From NCBI GenBank assembly GCA_961205875.1, contig OY540818.1, positions 10,886,761-10,950,760 of the forward strand: DNA of 64,000 nt, written 5' to 3'. Shown here in pieces: positions 36,028 through 48,800 of this stretch. Each line of letters begins with the position of its first letter. The stretch's first letter is position 1. Position numbers and translations under genes: made by a program. Below the pieces are notes generated by a model. The model made no database searches, was not told the origin of the DNA, and saw only the letters and a program-made list of their open reading frames with translations. This stretch comes from Sialis fuliginosa (taxonomy: Eukaryota; Arthropoda; Insecta; Megaloptera; Sialidae).

Positions 36028-37892
36028 CAGTGGCGTAGATAGCTTTTTGCGATGGGGGGGATATGACTTAGTATTTAATCTCATATTTTTGGATCAGGGA
36101 CCCTCAATACGTGTCATTCCGTTAAAATCTCGAGTTTGATTTGTTTCATGATTACTATACTTTATTATACAGTACATTTCATGTATGTATAATAAAAAAT
36201 ATTGAAAAAACGTTTAAAAAAATTAATTTGCCTTTTTAATACCTACTAAAAAACTGAAAATAAAATTCTATTTCTCTATTCGTACTAATTATTGCATTTT
36301 AAAAAAAGTTGATTTTGTTCATACTAGAAGAGTTTAAAAAATGTCTCTGAGTTAAAAAAATGTCTTTGAATTTTTAGGTATATAGTAGATACATATGCAA
36401 AGAAAAAAATTCAAAATAGTAATATATAATTTGTAAATATACCTCCTTGTTCTGTCCTGAATATTTACCAACAAATAATATTTGTTGTAAATTATCACTG
36501 AAACACATCTCGTATATATTATAACTAATATTTATAAACTTTAATAGATTTCGTTCTATTTAATAAATTTTTAACAAGGGAAGCATATTTTGTCAATCCT
36601 CCCTCTCCTATTACAAAAAAAAACTAGTTATGAAACACCTTAAATTCAAGCTTTTACTTTTTTAAATTCTTATATAAATATTTATATAGGACTAAATGAC
36701 TCTACGCCTTATTTTCTTGTATTTTAGTCGATATTTGATGACGAGTTGAAGTTCACTGTAAGAAATTTCACTAAAAAATTTCGAATTTTTGATTTCGTTA
36801 AAAGTATGTTTATTGTATAGAAAATGATGTGAAAAGTTGTTTGTTTCAAACCGCAGGTCTGTATCTCAAACCGTTCTCGAGATATAGCCTCTCAAAGTTT
36901 TAGTTTTTTCAAATTTTTGGAGAAAAAAGGCCATAACTTTTGAACGCGTGGTCGGAATTGATTTTAGTTGACGGATTTGGAATCAGCGTGTCAGAATCTA
37001 TATAATGACATGTATAATACTTTAAAATCCGATAAAAAAATTTTGGCTAAGAATCAACATTTTTTTAAGGTATACCCCTTTGAATTTTTTCGATTTTTCG
37101 TGAAATTTTTTTTTTTCGAGTTTTAAAGTATTATACATGTCATTCTATAGATTCTGGCACGCTGATTCCAAATCCGTCAACTAAAATCAATTCCGACCAC
37201 GCGTTCAAAAGTTATGGCCTTTTTTCTCCAAAAATTTGAAAAAACTAAAACTTTGAGAGGCTATATCTCGAGAACGGTTTGAGATACAGACCTGCGGTTT
37301 GAAACAAACAATTTTTTACGTCATTTTCTATACAATAAACATACTTTTAACGAAATCAAAAATTCGAAATTTTTTAGTGAAATTTCGTGCAGTGAACTTC
37401 AACTCGTCATCAAATATCGACTAAAATACAAGAAAATAAGACGTAGAGGTATTATAGTTTTATAATTGAGCGTGTAAATAAATATTAAATGTTATTTTTG
37501 GTTTAAATGTTTGAGTTGCGCATAAAGACGAATATTCTAATAATATTTTTAAATTATTTATTAACTGAAAACACAGATTTGTATTAATTTACCCATAAAG
37601 TAAGGGAAGCACTGCTTCCCCTGCTTCCATGGACGCTTCGCCACTGATATAGAAGTTTATAACTAATAGATGAATTTATTTGTATGTTAAGAAATTAAAA
37701 AAAAAAATTCTGCAACCTAAAAATTACCCCCCCCCCCCCCTCGGTCCGAGACTGCCCCGCCAGAGCATTTTAGAAATCTGGCAACTAAATTCGTGTAGTA
37801 TTATAAATTCTTTTAATCAACTTAAAATTTTCGTACTCATGGGGGGGGGGATTGATCCCCTTGATCCCCCACCCCCCCTATCTACGCCACTG
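36028..37892. mobile_element. hAT-like element, 1.87 kb, with 8-bp duplication
   Basis: Begins cagtggcgtagatagc and ends ctatctacgccactg, with GTTAGGAG on both sides (36020-36027 and 37893-37900). Just inside the termini are G-run (36054) and C-run/G-run (37728-37876) tracts. No transposase frame is present. The middle is occupied by a long inverted repeat (36700-37448), probably a second element or an internal foldback. A further terminus-like sequence, gcttcgccactg, lies at 37636-37647, suggesting nested insertions. Confidence 0.85.
36700..37448. repeat. 749-bp foldback, family B copy 2
   Basis: The left half (ctctacgccttattttcttg...) is mirrored almost base for base by the right half (...caagaaaataagacgtagag). 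Blocks such as aaccgttctcgagatata, gaacgcgtggtcggaattga and gtgtcagaatctatataatg all have their inverted partners. Arms are over 330 bp with a small central spacer around 37050-37090. Related to the foldback at 23120-23580. Transcription through it would give a long double-stranded hairpin. Confidence 0.88.
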
Positions 37893-37989
37893 GTTAGGAG
37901 TGTTAAACTTTATTTATTTTAATACGTTTATCTATACATAAATGTTTATATTATAAAGGTGAATTTCAGGCAAAGTAATCTTCTATTCT

Positions 37990-38566
37990 GTTAGGGCGGG
38001 GGGGCAGGGCGACCGCCCGGGGCGCCAGGCCAGGTGGGGTGGCACACAATGGAGCATAAGTCACTTTTTTGGTTCAAATCAGTGTACAGGCTGTAATTTT
38101 TGAGTAAACTTTTTTTTTTATCTTTAAATTTTTTGTAGATCAGTTAAACCCGATTAAGCAAAAAATATAGCTAAATATAAACAACGTTGATTTGTAAAAA
38201 AATCGATTATTTGATAGCTGCTAACTAACAAATACTTATTCAGCAACCCAGAAAACCTTTCATAAGGTATTAGTTGAGATACTAACTAATCAACTTATTT
38301 GTTGATTTATCAATTTTGTTCATAATAGGGGAAGGAGGTCTCGACGGTTTTAGGGCATTTGAGAGTTAATGATGTAAGCTATATTTAAAAAAAAGTTTGA
38401 GTCTGTAGGATCGCACCAAGTTGAGATATGAATTATTCAACTTATTTGTTAATTTATCAATTTTAATAGACATTTTCGGTGATTTTTTAACATTTTTTTA
38501 GATGGAGAGAGGGCGGAAAAATAAATCTCGCCCAGGGCGCCAGATTTGCTAAGGCCGGCACTGGCT
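37990..38566. mobile_element. Degraded hAT-like element
   Basis: GC-rich ends in AT-rich surroundings: ttagggcgggggggcaggg on the left and cgcccagggcgccagatttg, then ggccggcactgg, on the right. The right terminus fits a cagtgccggcc-type inverted repeat. The left terminus is degenerate, and no target duplication was recognised. Confidence 0.5.
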
Positions 38567-38761
38567 CTACCATATCATTAAAATTATAAATTCATAAAGT
38601 TTATTTTTTTATTCCTTGTAGGTACGTTTTTAATTTCATGTGTTATAATTTTAATCTAAATGTAGGTACTGTAAAATAAAGGAACCAAAAATATAACAAA
38701 AATTATTTATTTTTAAAATTACAAAACAGAAATTATATTTACAAATATCAAAATTAAACAA

Positions 38762-41700
38762 CTACTTAAATTCATTGAACAAAATTTTATTTTCATTTTC
38801 AAGTATTAGATTCAGCTCTTTAAGAATGTCCTTCCAAGTTAAATATATTTCTTCATCAGGAACATTTAAACTATCTGTAGATCCAAGTAAAATAAAATGA
38901 TCTATAATTCTATTTAGTATTTTTTTCACTTTCAATATGTTTTCTGCATCTCTACAAAATAAAGTATTCATTAAAATCTAAGCTATCAAATCAAAATATT
39001 AGATAAATATTGTACAAGGGCACTTTTCAAAATTTACACCCAGAAGAATATTATTAATTTTGAACTCACTTTTTTGTGCAAACAATTTTTATATTGTTTC
39101 CTTGTTTCAATATGACATTTTCATTTTTATTTGAGGCATCCTAAAAAATAAATATGTTAAAATATTCAAACAATGTTTCCATTTTTTTATAATTACCTTC
39201 TCTACACTAATGAAGTCGTTTTTAAAGAGTAAAACAGAAAGAGGCTGTATAAGGCTTGTTTCTCTGACCAGTGTTATTCTTCGTATTAGAGATTCAACCT
39301 GATGAGCATGAACTAAAAACGGTGTTGGATGTGTTTTACGTTTATAATTTATACTATCAGATGTGAGCGTAGCTTTCTGACCAGAACTAAAAATAAATAA
39401 AGATCAGTGATATAAATAAATGAATGAGATGTGGACCTTTATTACTTTTTAATATAAGATGATGTTTTTTTGTATCGGCCTTTTGCAAAATCCCAGTTAC
39501 GATACAATAATATATTTCCAACACCAGATAATAAGACAGCTTTAACGATCTCTTCTTCATTAGAATACTGGTCTGATATTTCGATTTTAATTTTATTATT
39601 ATATTCTTCTAAATATTCTAAATGTACGTTGCTTAACCCTAAAAAAATATTAAACTTCTTTAGAGGAACTGAATCAATTTTGAGAGGACACAAAAAAAAA
39701 GCGAAAACGACACTTTAATTTTTTAAATAAAAATTTTAAAACTTACTACTCAATAAATTCATTTTCTGTCTGTTAACACCGTTGTCAATGCTCCAATTTT
39801 CTATACTTCCTCTATCTTCCGAATTAATTTCTCTCCATTGTTGTAACAATCTTGCTAAAGCTAAATGATCGCTTGTATTTGACAATTCACCTTTAACTTC
39901 TCTAACAAAATCTTTATCTGTCAAAGCAGAAGAGAAAATCTCAGTATCTGCACTAAGAATTGTAACAATATCAGTCATAGTTTGAGCACAACAAAAGAAA
40001 TACGAATAAATCAAAGCTTTTGATAATTTAGGTGCAAGTGCAAACGATGATATTGTTCTTCCTAGAGGCGTCAGAGACTCATCTGTATTCAACACTCCTA
40101 GAGATATCAATTCTTCAACTGCTTGTCGAATAGCTGCGCTATCAGGTGGCGAAAGCAACTGCTGGAAGAAATCCACTGCTTTCATATTGCGGCTATAAAG
40201 TTTTGTATCCAGGACAGTTTTCACAAGCGACACTCTATTTATTTCTGGTAATGGATATTTCTCTAATGTATTGTACTTATTACGAGAGAACAAATGGTAA
40301 CATTCACCGGGTTGTACTCTTCCAGCTCTCCCCGCTCTCTGATTCACATTCGACTGAGAAATCCAAAAATTGTCAATACACTCGATCCCTTTATACGAAT
40401 CCAATCGTTTCTCTTTATGTACGCCGGTATCTACAACGTAGACTACATCATCGATCGTAACACTGGTCTCAGCAATGTTTGTAGCTAATATTATCTTTCT
40501 AACTCCCGGTGGAGGTCTATTGAAGATTTTCATTTGACTCTCTTTTGACAAACGCGAATGCAACGGTAGAATAAAGCAGTTGTTACGTGATAAAACATTA
40601 TCAAGAAACTGTTTAACACGTACTATTTCCTCCCAGCCTGGTAAAAAACACAGAATTGCTCCAGGTCCTTTAGAATTATGTATCCATTCAATTATATTTG
40701 CAATTTCTCCTGTATTAATACTAGGATTATTAAAAGCTTCGATTGATTTCGTTTTGTCAAAATTGATGTTTATATCATCTAAATAATGTCTATTAACTGG
40801 ATAAGTAAAACCAGGTATATTTAATGCAGGTGCGTTATTAAAATACTGTTGAAACAGTTCAGCATTTATTGTAGCACTCATAACAACTATCTTCAGTAAA
40901 GGATTTGTCGCCACTGCATTCTTAAGAAGTAGCAATAATAAATCTATATTAGTGTCTCTTTCATGAGCTTCATCAAGTATTATATGAGAAACGCCTGACA
41001 GATATGGATCAGACTGCAATCGTTTCAGTAATATTCCTGTTGTACAATATAATACAGCGCCAGTATTGGGATTGAATTTTGAATGAAATCTAACCTGGTA
41101 TCCGACTGTTTTACCAACACGTTCATTGCGTTCAAAAGCTACACGTTCTGCGAGAGAAATAGCTGCTATACGACGAGGCTGAGTTACTATGACATCACAC
41201 TTTTCAGTGAGATTTTGTTTAATCATATTGTTTAAAATATATTGAGGCACTTGGGTACTCTTGCCGCATCCAGGTTCTCCTTTAATAACAACTACTTGGT
41301 TTTCGTTTATAATGTTTACTATTTTGTCTCTGTAAAAGAAAGCATATATTTATGTAGTTGATACTTTTCAGAAAAATTAACATCATATAAAAAGTTACAG
41401 ACCAGTAAAAAGGAATATGTAAAAAAAATTGTAGCTTAAAAAAAAATGTTTATTTTTAAAATTTGTTTAATTTTTTTTATGACTGCAGTACTTAATTTAA
41501 TATTAAAAACTAAAGAACATCTCACCTATATTTAAATATGGGTAAATCTGCATTCAAATTTTCATTAATATTTATTTTAATATTTCCTTTTCTGTTTCTT
41601 ACCAAATACAAATCATTATTTTCAGAGGTTTCAAATTTTTCCGAACATTGAATATTATTATCTTCCTTTTGTAGTAACGGCTCAATTTGATTATCATACA

Positions 41701-42400
41701 TCTTAATTATATTTGTTAGTCTTTTCGAAGACATATCACAAATTTTCAATTCAATCGGTGCTTTCTTTAAATTAATATCATCTTTACGATAACATACCGG
41801 AGAACCATCTCCTCTTATTTTACCTTGGTTTTTCAACCAATGAATTACTTTAAAAGCAGCTTGTTTTGCAGCTTCTTGTTTTGTAGCAGCTGTAGCATGT
41901 ATTTTCATTTCCAGCGGCCATAGCACTTTATATATACAATTCCACTGATGTTTACCTTTTTTATTTTGAGGTACGATTTTAAATTGACTGTCTATTTTAT
42001 ATTTTTCATTACCTAATTCATTACATACCATTTGATAATAATTATTTAATGTAAGCTTTGGTTGAGGATACTGTATATGAATTCTATCTAGTTCGTGCAA
42101 TGCATTGTTTTTAACTTCATCAAGTTTTAAATCAAAATTGTGGCTAATGTTTATTTGTTCATTAATATTTTGGTGAATAACATTCGTAGAACTTGTAAAA
42201 TTTTTATTTGAGTATTGTTTATCATTACATACTGTCTGTGTAGAAATAAATCTAATCGAATTTAATGAAACATGAAAGTTTTTAGTTGACAGCCTGAATA
42301 ATAATATATCATTGAGAACAAAATTATGTCTTAATTTTGCTATTGAACCCCATTTTGAATGTATCAAGAAACATTTATCAGTGACTTTTTTAATAAACAT
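38762..42400 (-). CDS. DHX30: ATP-dependent RNA helicase DHX30-like
   Basis: Six exons: 41526-42400, 39747-41329, 39446-39668, 39197-39386, 39070-39140 and 38762-38951; 1043 residues. The N-terminus is basic and Ser/Thr-rich, consistent with mitochondrial import. A double-stranded-RNA-binding domain follows at ~110-192 (PQPKLTLNNYY...TAATKQEAAKQAA). The DEAH core has Walker A GEPGCGKST (309-317), LDEAHERD (DEAH at 411-414), SAT (443-445) and QRAGRAGR (622-629), then helicase-associated and OB-fold regions. A dsRBD before a DEAH core of this type points to DHX30, which in vertebrates supports mitochondrial ribosome assembly. DHX9/maleless is less likely because only one dsRBD and no RGG tail are seen. 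Only 103 bp separate its ATG from the upstream FAM20B stop. Confidence 0.87.
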
Positions 42401-42503
42401 ATTTATTTAGGGGTTTCTTTACAAAAAGGTTATGTCACGTAACCCTACTTTACAAGTGTCAAAATTAATCTAAGAGATGTCGCCACTGAACTTTAATAAT
42501 ATT

Positions 42504-43963
42504 TTAAAATAGCACATCTTTTTCTTCATATCTTTGAAAGCAAAATTCAACAGCACTGTAAATGAGTAATAATCGTTCTTCCATAGCTTTTAAATGAAGA
42601 TCCGTTATTAAATTAAAATCACTTAAAAAATATTTCAAAAGTTCAGTTAACTTTGAACCAGATAATTCTTTTAATCTACTCCACGTTGATTGTCTCAAAC
42701 TAAAACATGAATTTATAAATGATTAATACAATTACCTAAACTGTTATTATTAAAACTTACAAACAACATTGATATAAGGGCGCTAATATATCTAAATGAT
42801 GAATGTTTGGATTACCCAATCCTTTTCCACTGTCTAATAAAACGATTCGATCATTTATAGTTTCATAATGATGTCTATCTCCATTTTGTAAAATAAAATC
42901 AAATATGGACGTATCTACAAGATCTAATATTCTTTTTGTTGATAACTTTTCTTTCACTTTACTAAAAAGATAAAAATAGTTCAAAATAAAATAATAGAAT
43001 AAATTGAAAAACTACAAGGTTCCAGTCACTAATTGTTACTTTACATACCTGCAATAATTATTATTTATTTGCCATTCCGCTAGAGCATTTTTACGATACT
43101 TCCTCTGCCACGGAGATCTATGCCATTTAATTTTACCAGGTAAATGAAGAATCAAAGCGCCTCTCAAACCAATGGGACCTTCACACACAGGTTCATTGTA
43201 GTTACAATAATGACATACTCCATATACACACCAAACTGAATCACGCACATCTACAGTTTTTAATAATAGAGGCGTAGATACAGGTACAAGTTCTGAATTT
43301 ATTTTAATGTAACGTTCTGCTGATATCGGAACTGAATGAAAATTTAAAATTGCTGCAAAATAAAAAGCTACTATTTCCGAATTGAATCTATCTTTTCCAG
43401 AATAAACAGTACCGGTTATAACTTCATCAATTTTATACCATTGTGGTTTAAATATTGCTTTTTGGTTACCCTGAAATACATATAATTATAATATCAAGGA
43501 ATTTCAACAAGGGAAAAAATATTTGTAAAGAAAGTACCTCTAAAGTTAATAATAGTTTCAACTGAGTTCCTTTAGAATAGACATCAGCTGCTGTTATTTT
43601 TACATTTTGTAAATGTTTTAATACCGACCCTACATAATCAGCATCATCACTATATAATCGATGTCCTTTAACACCCTTGTTATAAGACTCCCACAAATTA
43701 TTGTAGTTAGTGAAAGTATAATTGATGCTTATTATATTATTTTGGTATTCGAATAATAATTCTTCTGCTTCAATTCCATTTTTAATTAGATATTTCCTAT
43801 CTAAATGCACTACACCTTTTTGTATTAATACTTCATATTCATTTGTAGTATTAATTGTAGCTTTTATTTTTTTTACAGTTAATAGTTGCAATATTAAATA
43901 GTTTGAGAATGAAAATAAAAACACAAACGTAATTAAGAAATATAAAACCACTTTTTTCTTCAT
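42504..43963 (-). CDS. FAM20B: FAM20B-like glycosaminoglycan xylosylkinase
   Basis: Four exons: 43538-43963, 43049-43470, 42761-42961 and 42504-42699; 414 residues. A type II signal anchor (VVLYFLITFVFLFSF) places it in the Golgi/secretory lumen. The kinase fold shows the ATP-site lysine region (QKAIFKPQW), a Cys-rich WCVYGVCHYCNY insert with paired cysteines, the catalytic QNGDRHHYE segment (Asp311), and the metal-binding LLDSGKG (Asp326), followed by APLYQCC and STWSRL. These are hallmarks of FAM20 secretory kinases; GDRHHYE and the tail best fit FAM20B, which phosphorylates xylose in the proteoglycan linkage region. FAM20A/C is a less likely alternative. Divergent from the TatD gene, 336 bp away. 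Confidence 0.88.
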
Positions 43964-44299
43964 TTCAAATCTGTCTTTTCAACGGTTCTCCCTGAAATTC
44001 TAATTTTGACATTCTGACAGTTCGATTTAAATTGTTGTGTTGCATGGCAACGAGAGCAACAATCATTCTTTAAAATTTATTCTAATTAAGCAAAACTTCA
44101 TTTTTAGCAATTTATATAATTTTATAACTTAGCAGGTTATTTGCAAATTTACCAAAACATACAGTACATACCGTACATACGGTACATACTTTTGAATACA
44201 TAACCTAAAAAACCTGTTAACCTTAAAAGTACCCGGTAAAATTTAATTAATTGAAATAAGGAAGTTACAAATAATTGATTATTACATAAATAAACCATT
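43964..44299. promoter_or_regulatory. Divergent promoter region FAM20B / TATDN1
   Basis: 336 bp between two oppositely directed ATGs. Contains repeated tacatacc/gtacatac units (44158-44190), which form a short imperfect repeat. No TATA box is obvious for either gene. Confidence 0.4.
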
Positions 44300-45490
44300 A
44301 TGAAGAAATTTATTGGTATAAATATTAGTTAACTGAAAAATTATAAGCAAAACAGTAACAAATTTATTTTAACAGATATCGGTGCAAATTTAACTGATCT
44401 TATGTACTCCGGATTATATCATGGATCAAAAAAGCATGACCCTGATTTAATACAAGTATTAAATCGTAGTTGGGAAGCTGGACTTCAAAAAATTATTATT
44501 ACAGGGGGTAACTTAAAAGAAAGTAGAGAAGCCTTAGATTTAGCAAATACCGATGGTAATAAATTATATTAAAATAAATATATCTATTTGAAATTTAATA
44601 TTTTATCAAATTATATATTAGATCGATTATATTCAACTGTTGGTTGTCATCCTACGAGATGTCAAGAATTTGAAGAGAATCCAGATGAATATTTAGGTTC
44701 ATTAGAAAAACTTATTAAATCTGGAATGAATAAAATTGTGGCAATTGGGGAATGTGGTTTAGATTATGATAGATTAGAATTTTGTCCAAAAGATATCCAA
44801 AAGAAGTATGTTTTAAATTTCATACATATTTTCTTTTATATATTATTAACCCAGTATTTTATTTTAGGTACTTTGAACTTCAATTAACACTCACCGAACA
44901 CTTAAATTTACCTTTGTTCTTGCACTGCCGTAATGCATCATCAGATTTATTAGAAATCATAAAGAAACATAAAAATGTAAAAGGAGTTGTACATTCATTT
45001 GATGGATCTATACAAGATATATTAGAGTTTACAAAATTAGGATTGTATATAGGAATAAATGGCTGGTAAGAAAAATAATGTTCTTAAATCATCACGCAAA
45101 AACTAAAAATTATTTTTCAGTTCATTGAAAACAAATGAAAATTTATTGAACATCAAAGAAATTCCTAAAGATCGTCTCTTAATAGAAACCGATAGTCCTT
45201 GGTGTGAAATAAGACCTACACACGCAGGCAACAGCTTAATTAAAACTAAATTTACAAGTGTAAAGAAAGAGAAATGGAATGCTACGTCAATGATCAAAGG
45301 CAGAAATGAACCCTGCAATTTAATGTAAATATTCTTATTGGTATTATATCAAACTCAATGTTTATTAAAGGAATGTAATATCATTTTTAGACAAGTATTA
45401 GAAATTCTAGCAGCCACTAGGAATGAAGATCCAGTTGAGTTATCAGAAATAATTTATAACAATACCAATCAGTTATTTTTTACTCAATAA
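44300..45490 (+). CDS. TATDN1: TatD-type deoxyribonuclease (TATDN1-like)
   Basis: Six exons: 44300-44315, 44376-44555, 44622-44805, 44868-45065, 45121-45324 and 45391-45490; 293 residues, with introns of 55-66 bp. The protein opens [13 protein letters not shown] (the usual metal-binding HxH is not present as such). It contains [10 protein letters not shown], the [10 protein letters not shown] motif with the catalytic Glu, [18 protein letters not shown], and ETDSPWCE. These are the ordered motifs of the TatD metal-dependent hydrolase family, with 3'-5' DNase activity reported for animal TATDN1. Length matches. Note the IGANLTD start, as in other TATDN1 proteins. It is convergent with TMEM214. 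Confidence 0.92.
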
Positions 45491-45887
45491 TGAGGTTTTC
45501 ACCGATTCTTGACTTTTGGAGATAAGCAGCACTCTAGTGTTAATATTTTATATCATACAAAAATTGTATTTCTTTAAAGGCCCGTTTACACATAACTGTT
45601 AAATATATTGGAAATCAAAATAATAAAATTCTTTGTCTACTTTGTTAAATTACCTAGTTTTGTCTGCTGAAAGGCTCATACGATGATAAAATGAAAATAA
45701 TAAATAACAATATTCTAACTGTTATATATTTGCATCTGTAGATTGTACAATTATGCTACAAAATCAATAAAAAAATGTAAGAATAAATTACAAGAACCTT
45801 ATCATCCATTATTTAAATAAATATCTGAATTAAATCAAACATGATTCACACACACGATTACACCGATGATTATAACAAAAGTATTGC
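45491..45887. other. Convergent 3' region, TATDN1 / TMEM214
   Basis: 397 bp between two stop codons. AT-rich with several AATAAA-like motifs on both strands, consistent with two 3' UTRs. No gene. Confidence 0.5.
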
Positions 45888-48800
45888 TTATTTGATAATG
45901 TTAGAATTTGACAAATACTCGTAAACTCGGTTGCAATAATGTGTTGCGTAAACTTGCGTTGTATTTAAGGCTTCCAATGTAACCCTTTGTATGTTTTCTG
46001 GAGATAATTGCCCACTAAAAATAAATACATAATATTTAATATTATACTAGATGTGTTTAAATTGTAGGTACTTACACAAAAACTTTTGTTACAAGGTACT
46101 CTTTTGTAACAGAATAATAATAACACGAATAGTTTTTCGTCACTTCCCAAACAGATGAAGACGTTGAACTAACATAATCAATTAAACCAGGCGCATATTC
46201 TTCGATCTAGAACAATAAATTCATTAAATAGTCTATAGAGTAATTGAAAATTCAATTAATTAACGTACTTTATTTAAAACAATTGGAGACTTTTTAACTG
46301 CATACTCTTTAAATTCTGTTAAGGTATTATAACCAATCACAACAAGATCTCTAATGAGTTGTCCATAAGATACAAGAAAATCTTTAACAACAGCATAATA
46401 ATCAGGACCATTCTTCACTATCCAAACTTTACCATGATCCACGTAAATTTTAGCTTCTTGAAACGCATATTCACCGTGATTCCACACACCAATATCTTTG
46501 AGAAATCTTCCTGTATTACTTGCTGTAAAATGCATGAAAATGTTATAAGCACATAAATCAATTAAATGTAATACAAAAACTTACATCCAAAACCACCATT
46601 TTTGTTAGAATCTAAAAGAACAAGACCAGCTCCAATTAAAATAAAAAGGAATGTAACGGTTTTCCATGGGAATGATCTTTTAATAGTCATTTTTTCAATA
46701 AGAACCTGAAAATATCAATAGATTTTTGTAAATTACTATTCAGAAAATCACTCTTCAGACAGGTTAGGAACTATACAAAATCGCCATTATAATTTGTAAC
46801 AAAGATAGAATGCTTTACCTGCGTATAAAATACAATAAATTAAATTAGTAAAGATAAAAACACAAAAACAATAAAATCTTCTTGTAAAAATCTTGATATA
46901 TCCATTCAAATGACAGTAAACAAATGTATATAAAAATCAGATGAAACAAGAGATGCTTGTAATGACGGCAGGGGAAGGGGGGAAGTAAAGACGATCAATA
47001 ACAAGATGCAGGATTTTTTTTATTTCATATGTATTTCTTTGTCAACTTGAATGTTAACTATACATAATTAATTAAATGAATTCCATAAATTTTTGCACAG
47101 TGTATAAATAGTTTTTCTATGCAAATATATGTAATTTGAAATAAAATAATATGAAATTTTTAATAGGTATACATACCTACTATCTATTCTAAAATTATAA
47201 AATAATAAAAATAACAATTTAATTTTATCAAAGTTCAAATAATTATCTGGTTTTGAATTTATTTTAAATTTCAAGGACACATTTGGTAATTATAGTTAGT
47301 CCTTCATTACATAAATATTACTGCATATTTATCATTACTAGATAAAAATAATTAATAAACTATTTATCACTATGTACATAATGCGGTTGCTTCCCAATTT
47401 TTTTCCATGTATCGGTTGACTCATGGCCTGCAAAATGGCGGGAGAGGGGGGGGGGGGGGGGGGCAGTGCATCATTTTAAATTTTTTAATGGGGAAAGGTC
47501 TGTCAGAAATCCTGGCATTGGGATCCACAATAGGATGTGTGAGCATCTTATATTATTTTTTTAAAGTATTTACAAAATTTGTGCTCTCTTGAATTTATTT
47601 ATTTTTCCGAGAAATACCTACTTTAAAAAAAAATTTTAATTACTTACTGTACATGAACGGTTTGCTTCTTGTAGACCTTCTTCCTTGCTCTTTCTTTGAA
47701 TCAATGAAACATTTGTAGTATTAAATAACTTCAATAATTCCTTAAATTGGTTTTTGTTAACTACCTTACTTATGCGTGCCCAATTAGCATCTAAAAAATA
47801 GATCAATTTGAAAAACTTATAAAATATTTGTAAATTAAATAAAATTACTCACTTATATGTGTTAACAAAATCGCAGACGGAGAAATATTTTTCGGGTAAA
47901 TAAATTTCCATGTAGATAGTGTTTGATTATCCTGTAATAAACATTCAGTCAAAATTTCTACCATTTCGTTTTTAGCGTTACTGTATTGTTGATTAGTGAG
48001 CCTTTTGAATATCGGCTCAATCATTAGATGTATTTTATTGTTCTCATTTCCTAATAGTTTTTCTTTGATTGTATGATTTAAACAGTATAATTCTTTCTGT
48101 AAATCTTTTGAAATAGTTAATTTTCTCCCATTAACAATATCAAGAACTTCTATAAAAGTATCACATGTAAATTTTTGTGTGTTGCACTCATCAACTAATT
48201 GTTTCAAGTACGTTATAATATAACGAGAATAATTCTTCATTTCAATCATTGGCTGCATGATTTCCTGAAAAACTAACAGAAATAATCTATGTATAACTTG
48301 ATTCTGAAAATACTTTCAAAGTAATTCATCTTTGACATAATTACACCTAAAAATATACGATCTTTTCCATCTCAAAATTAGTGTTAGCAATTTTTTTTTT
48401 ACATTCAGCTAATTTAGTGTACAACTCTACTTCTGAATAATTACCAAGTTACTTTTTAGTTCTTCATATAAGAAATTAAACAGCAAATAGTATCCATATT
48501 GTTTGTTTTTTTAATTATAACATTAAAATTAGAAATTTAATATAGTATGTATAATACCTGTTATTCCAGCGTTAATATCCTTCATTCCAACTTGACCTAA
48601 TACCCATAGTACAGATAAGCCTACCGGTTGACGATTCTGATAGGAATTTTTTAATGCCAAACTTTTATTCAAACTATTTATTACAAATGACGGATTGTTT
48701 CGAATAAGTAATTGTAAAAATATTTTGTAACCAATTACTGGAGCACCTATAATTAAATTATAATTAAGAATACTATAACTCATAAATTTATTTTAATTAT

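Noticed and set aside
40146..40786. Overlapping plus-strand frames within the DHX30 helicase region
   Set aside because: They are antisense shadows of the conserved helicase coding sequence.
48273..48557. Extra small exon in TMEM214 between exons 4 and 5
   Set aside because: A direct join using the AG at 48273 keeps the frame and gives the family-like VFQEIMQP, so no extra exon is needed.
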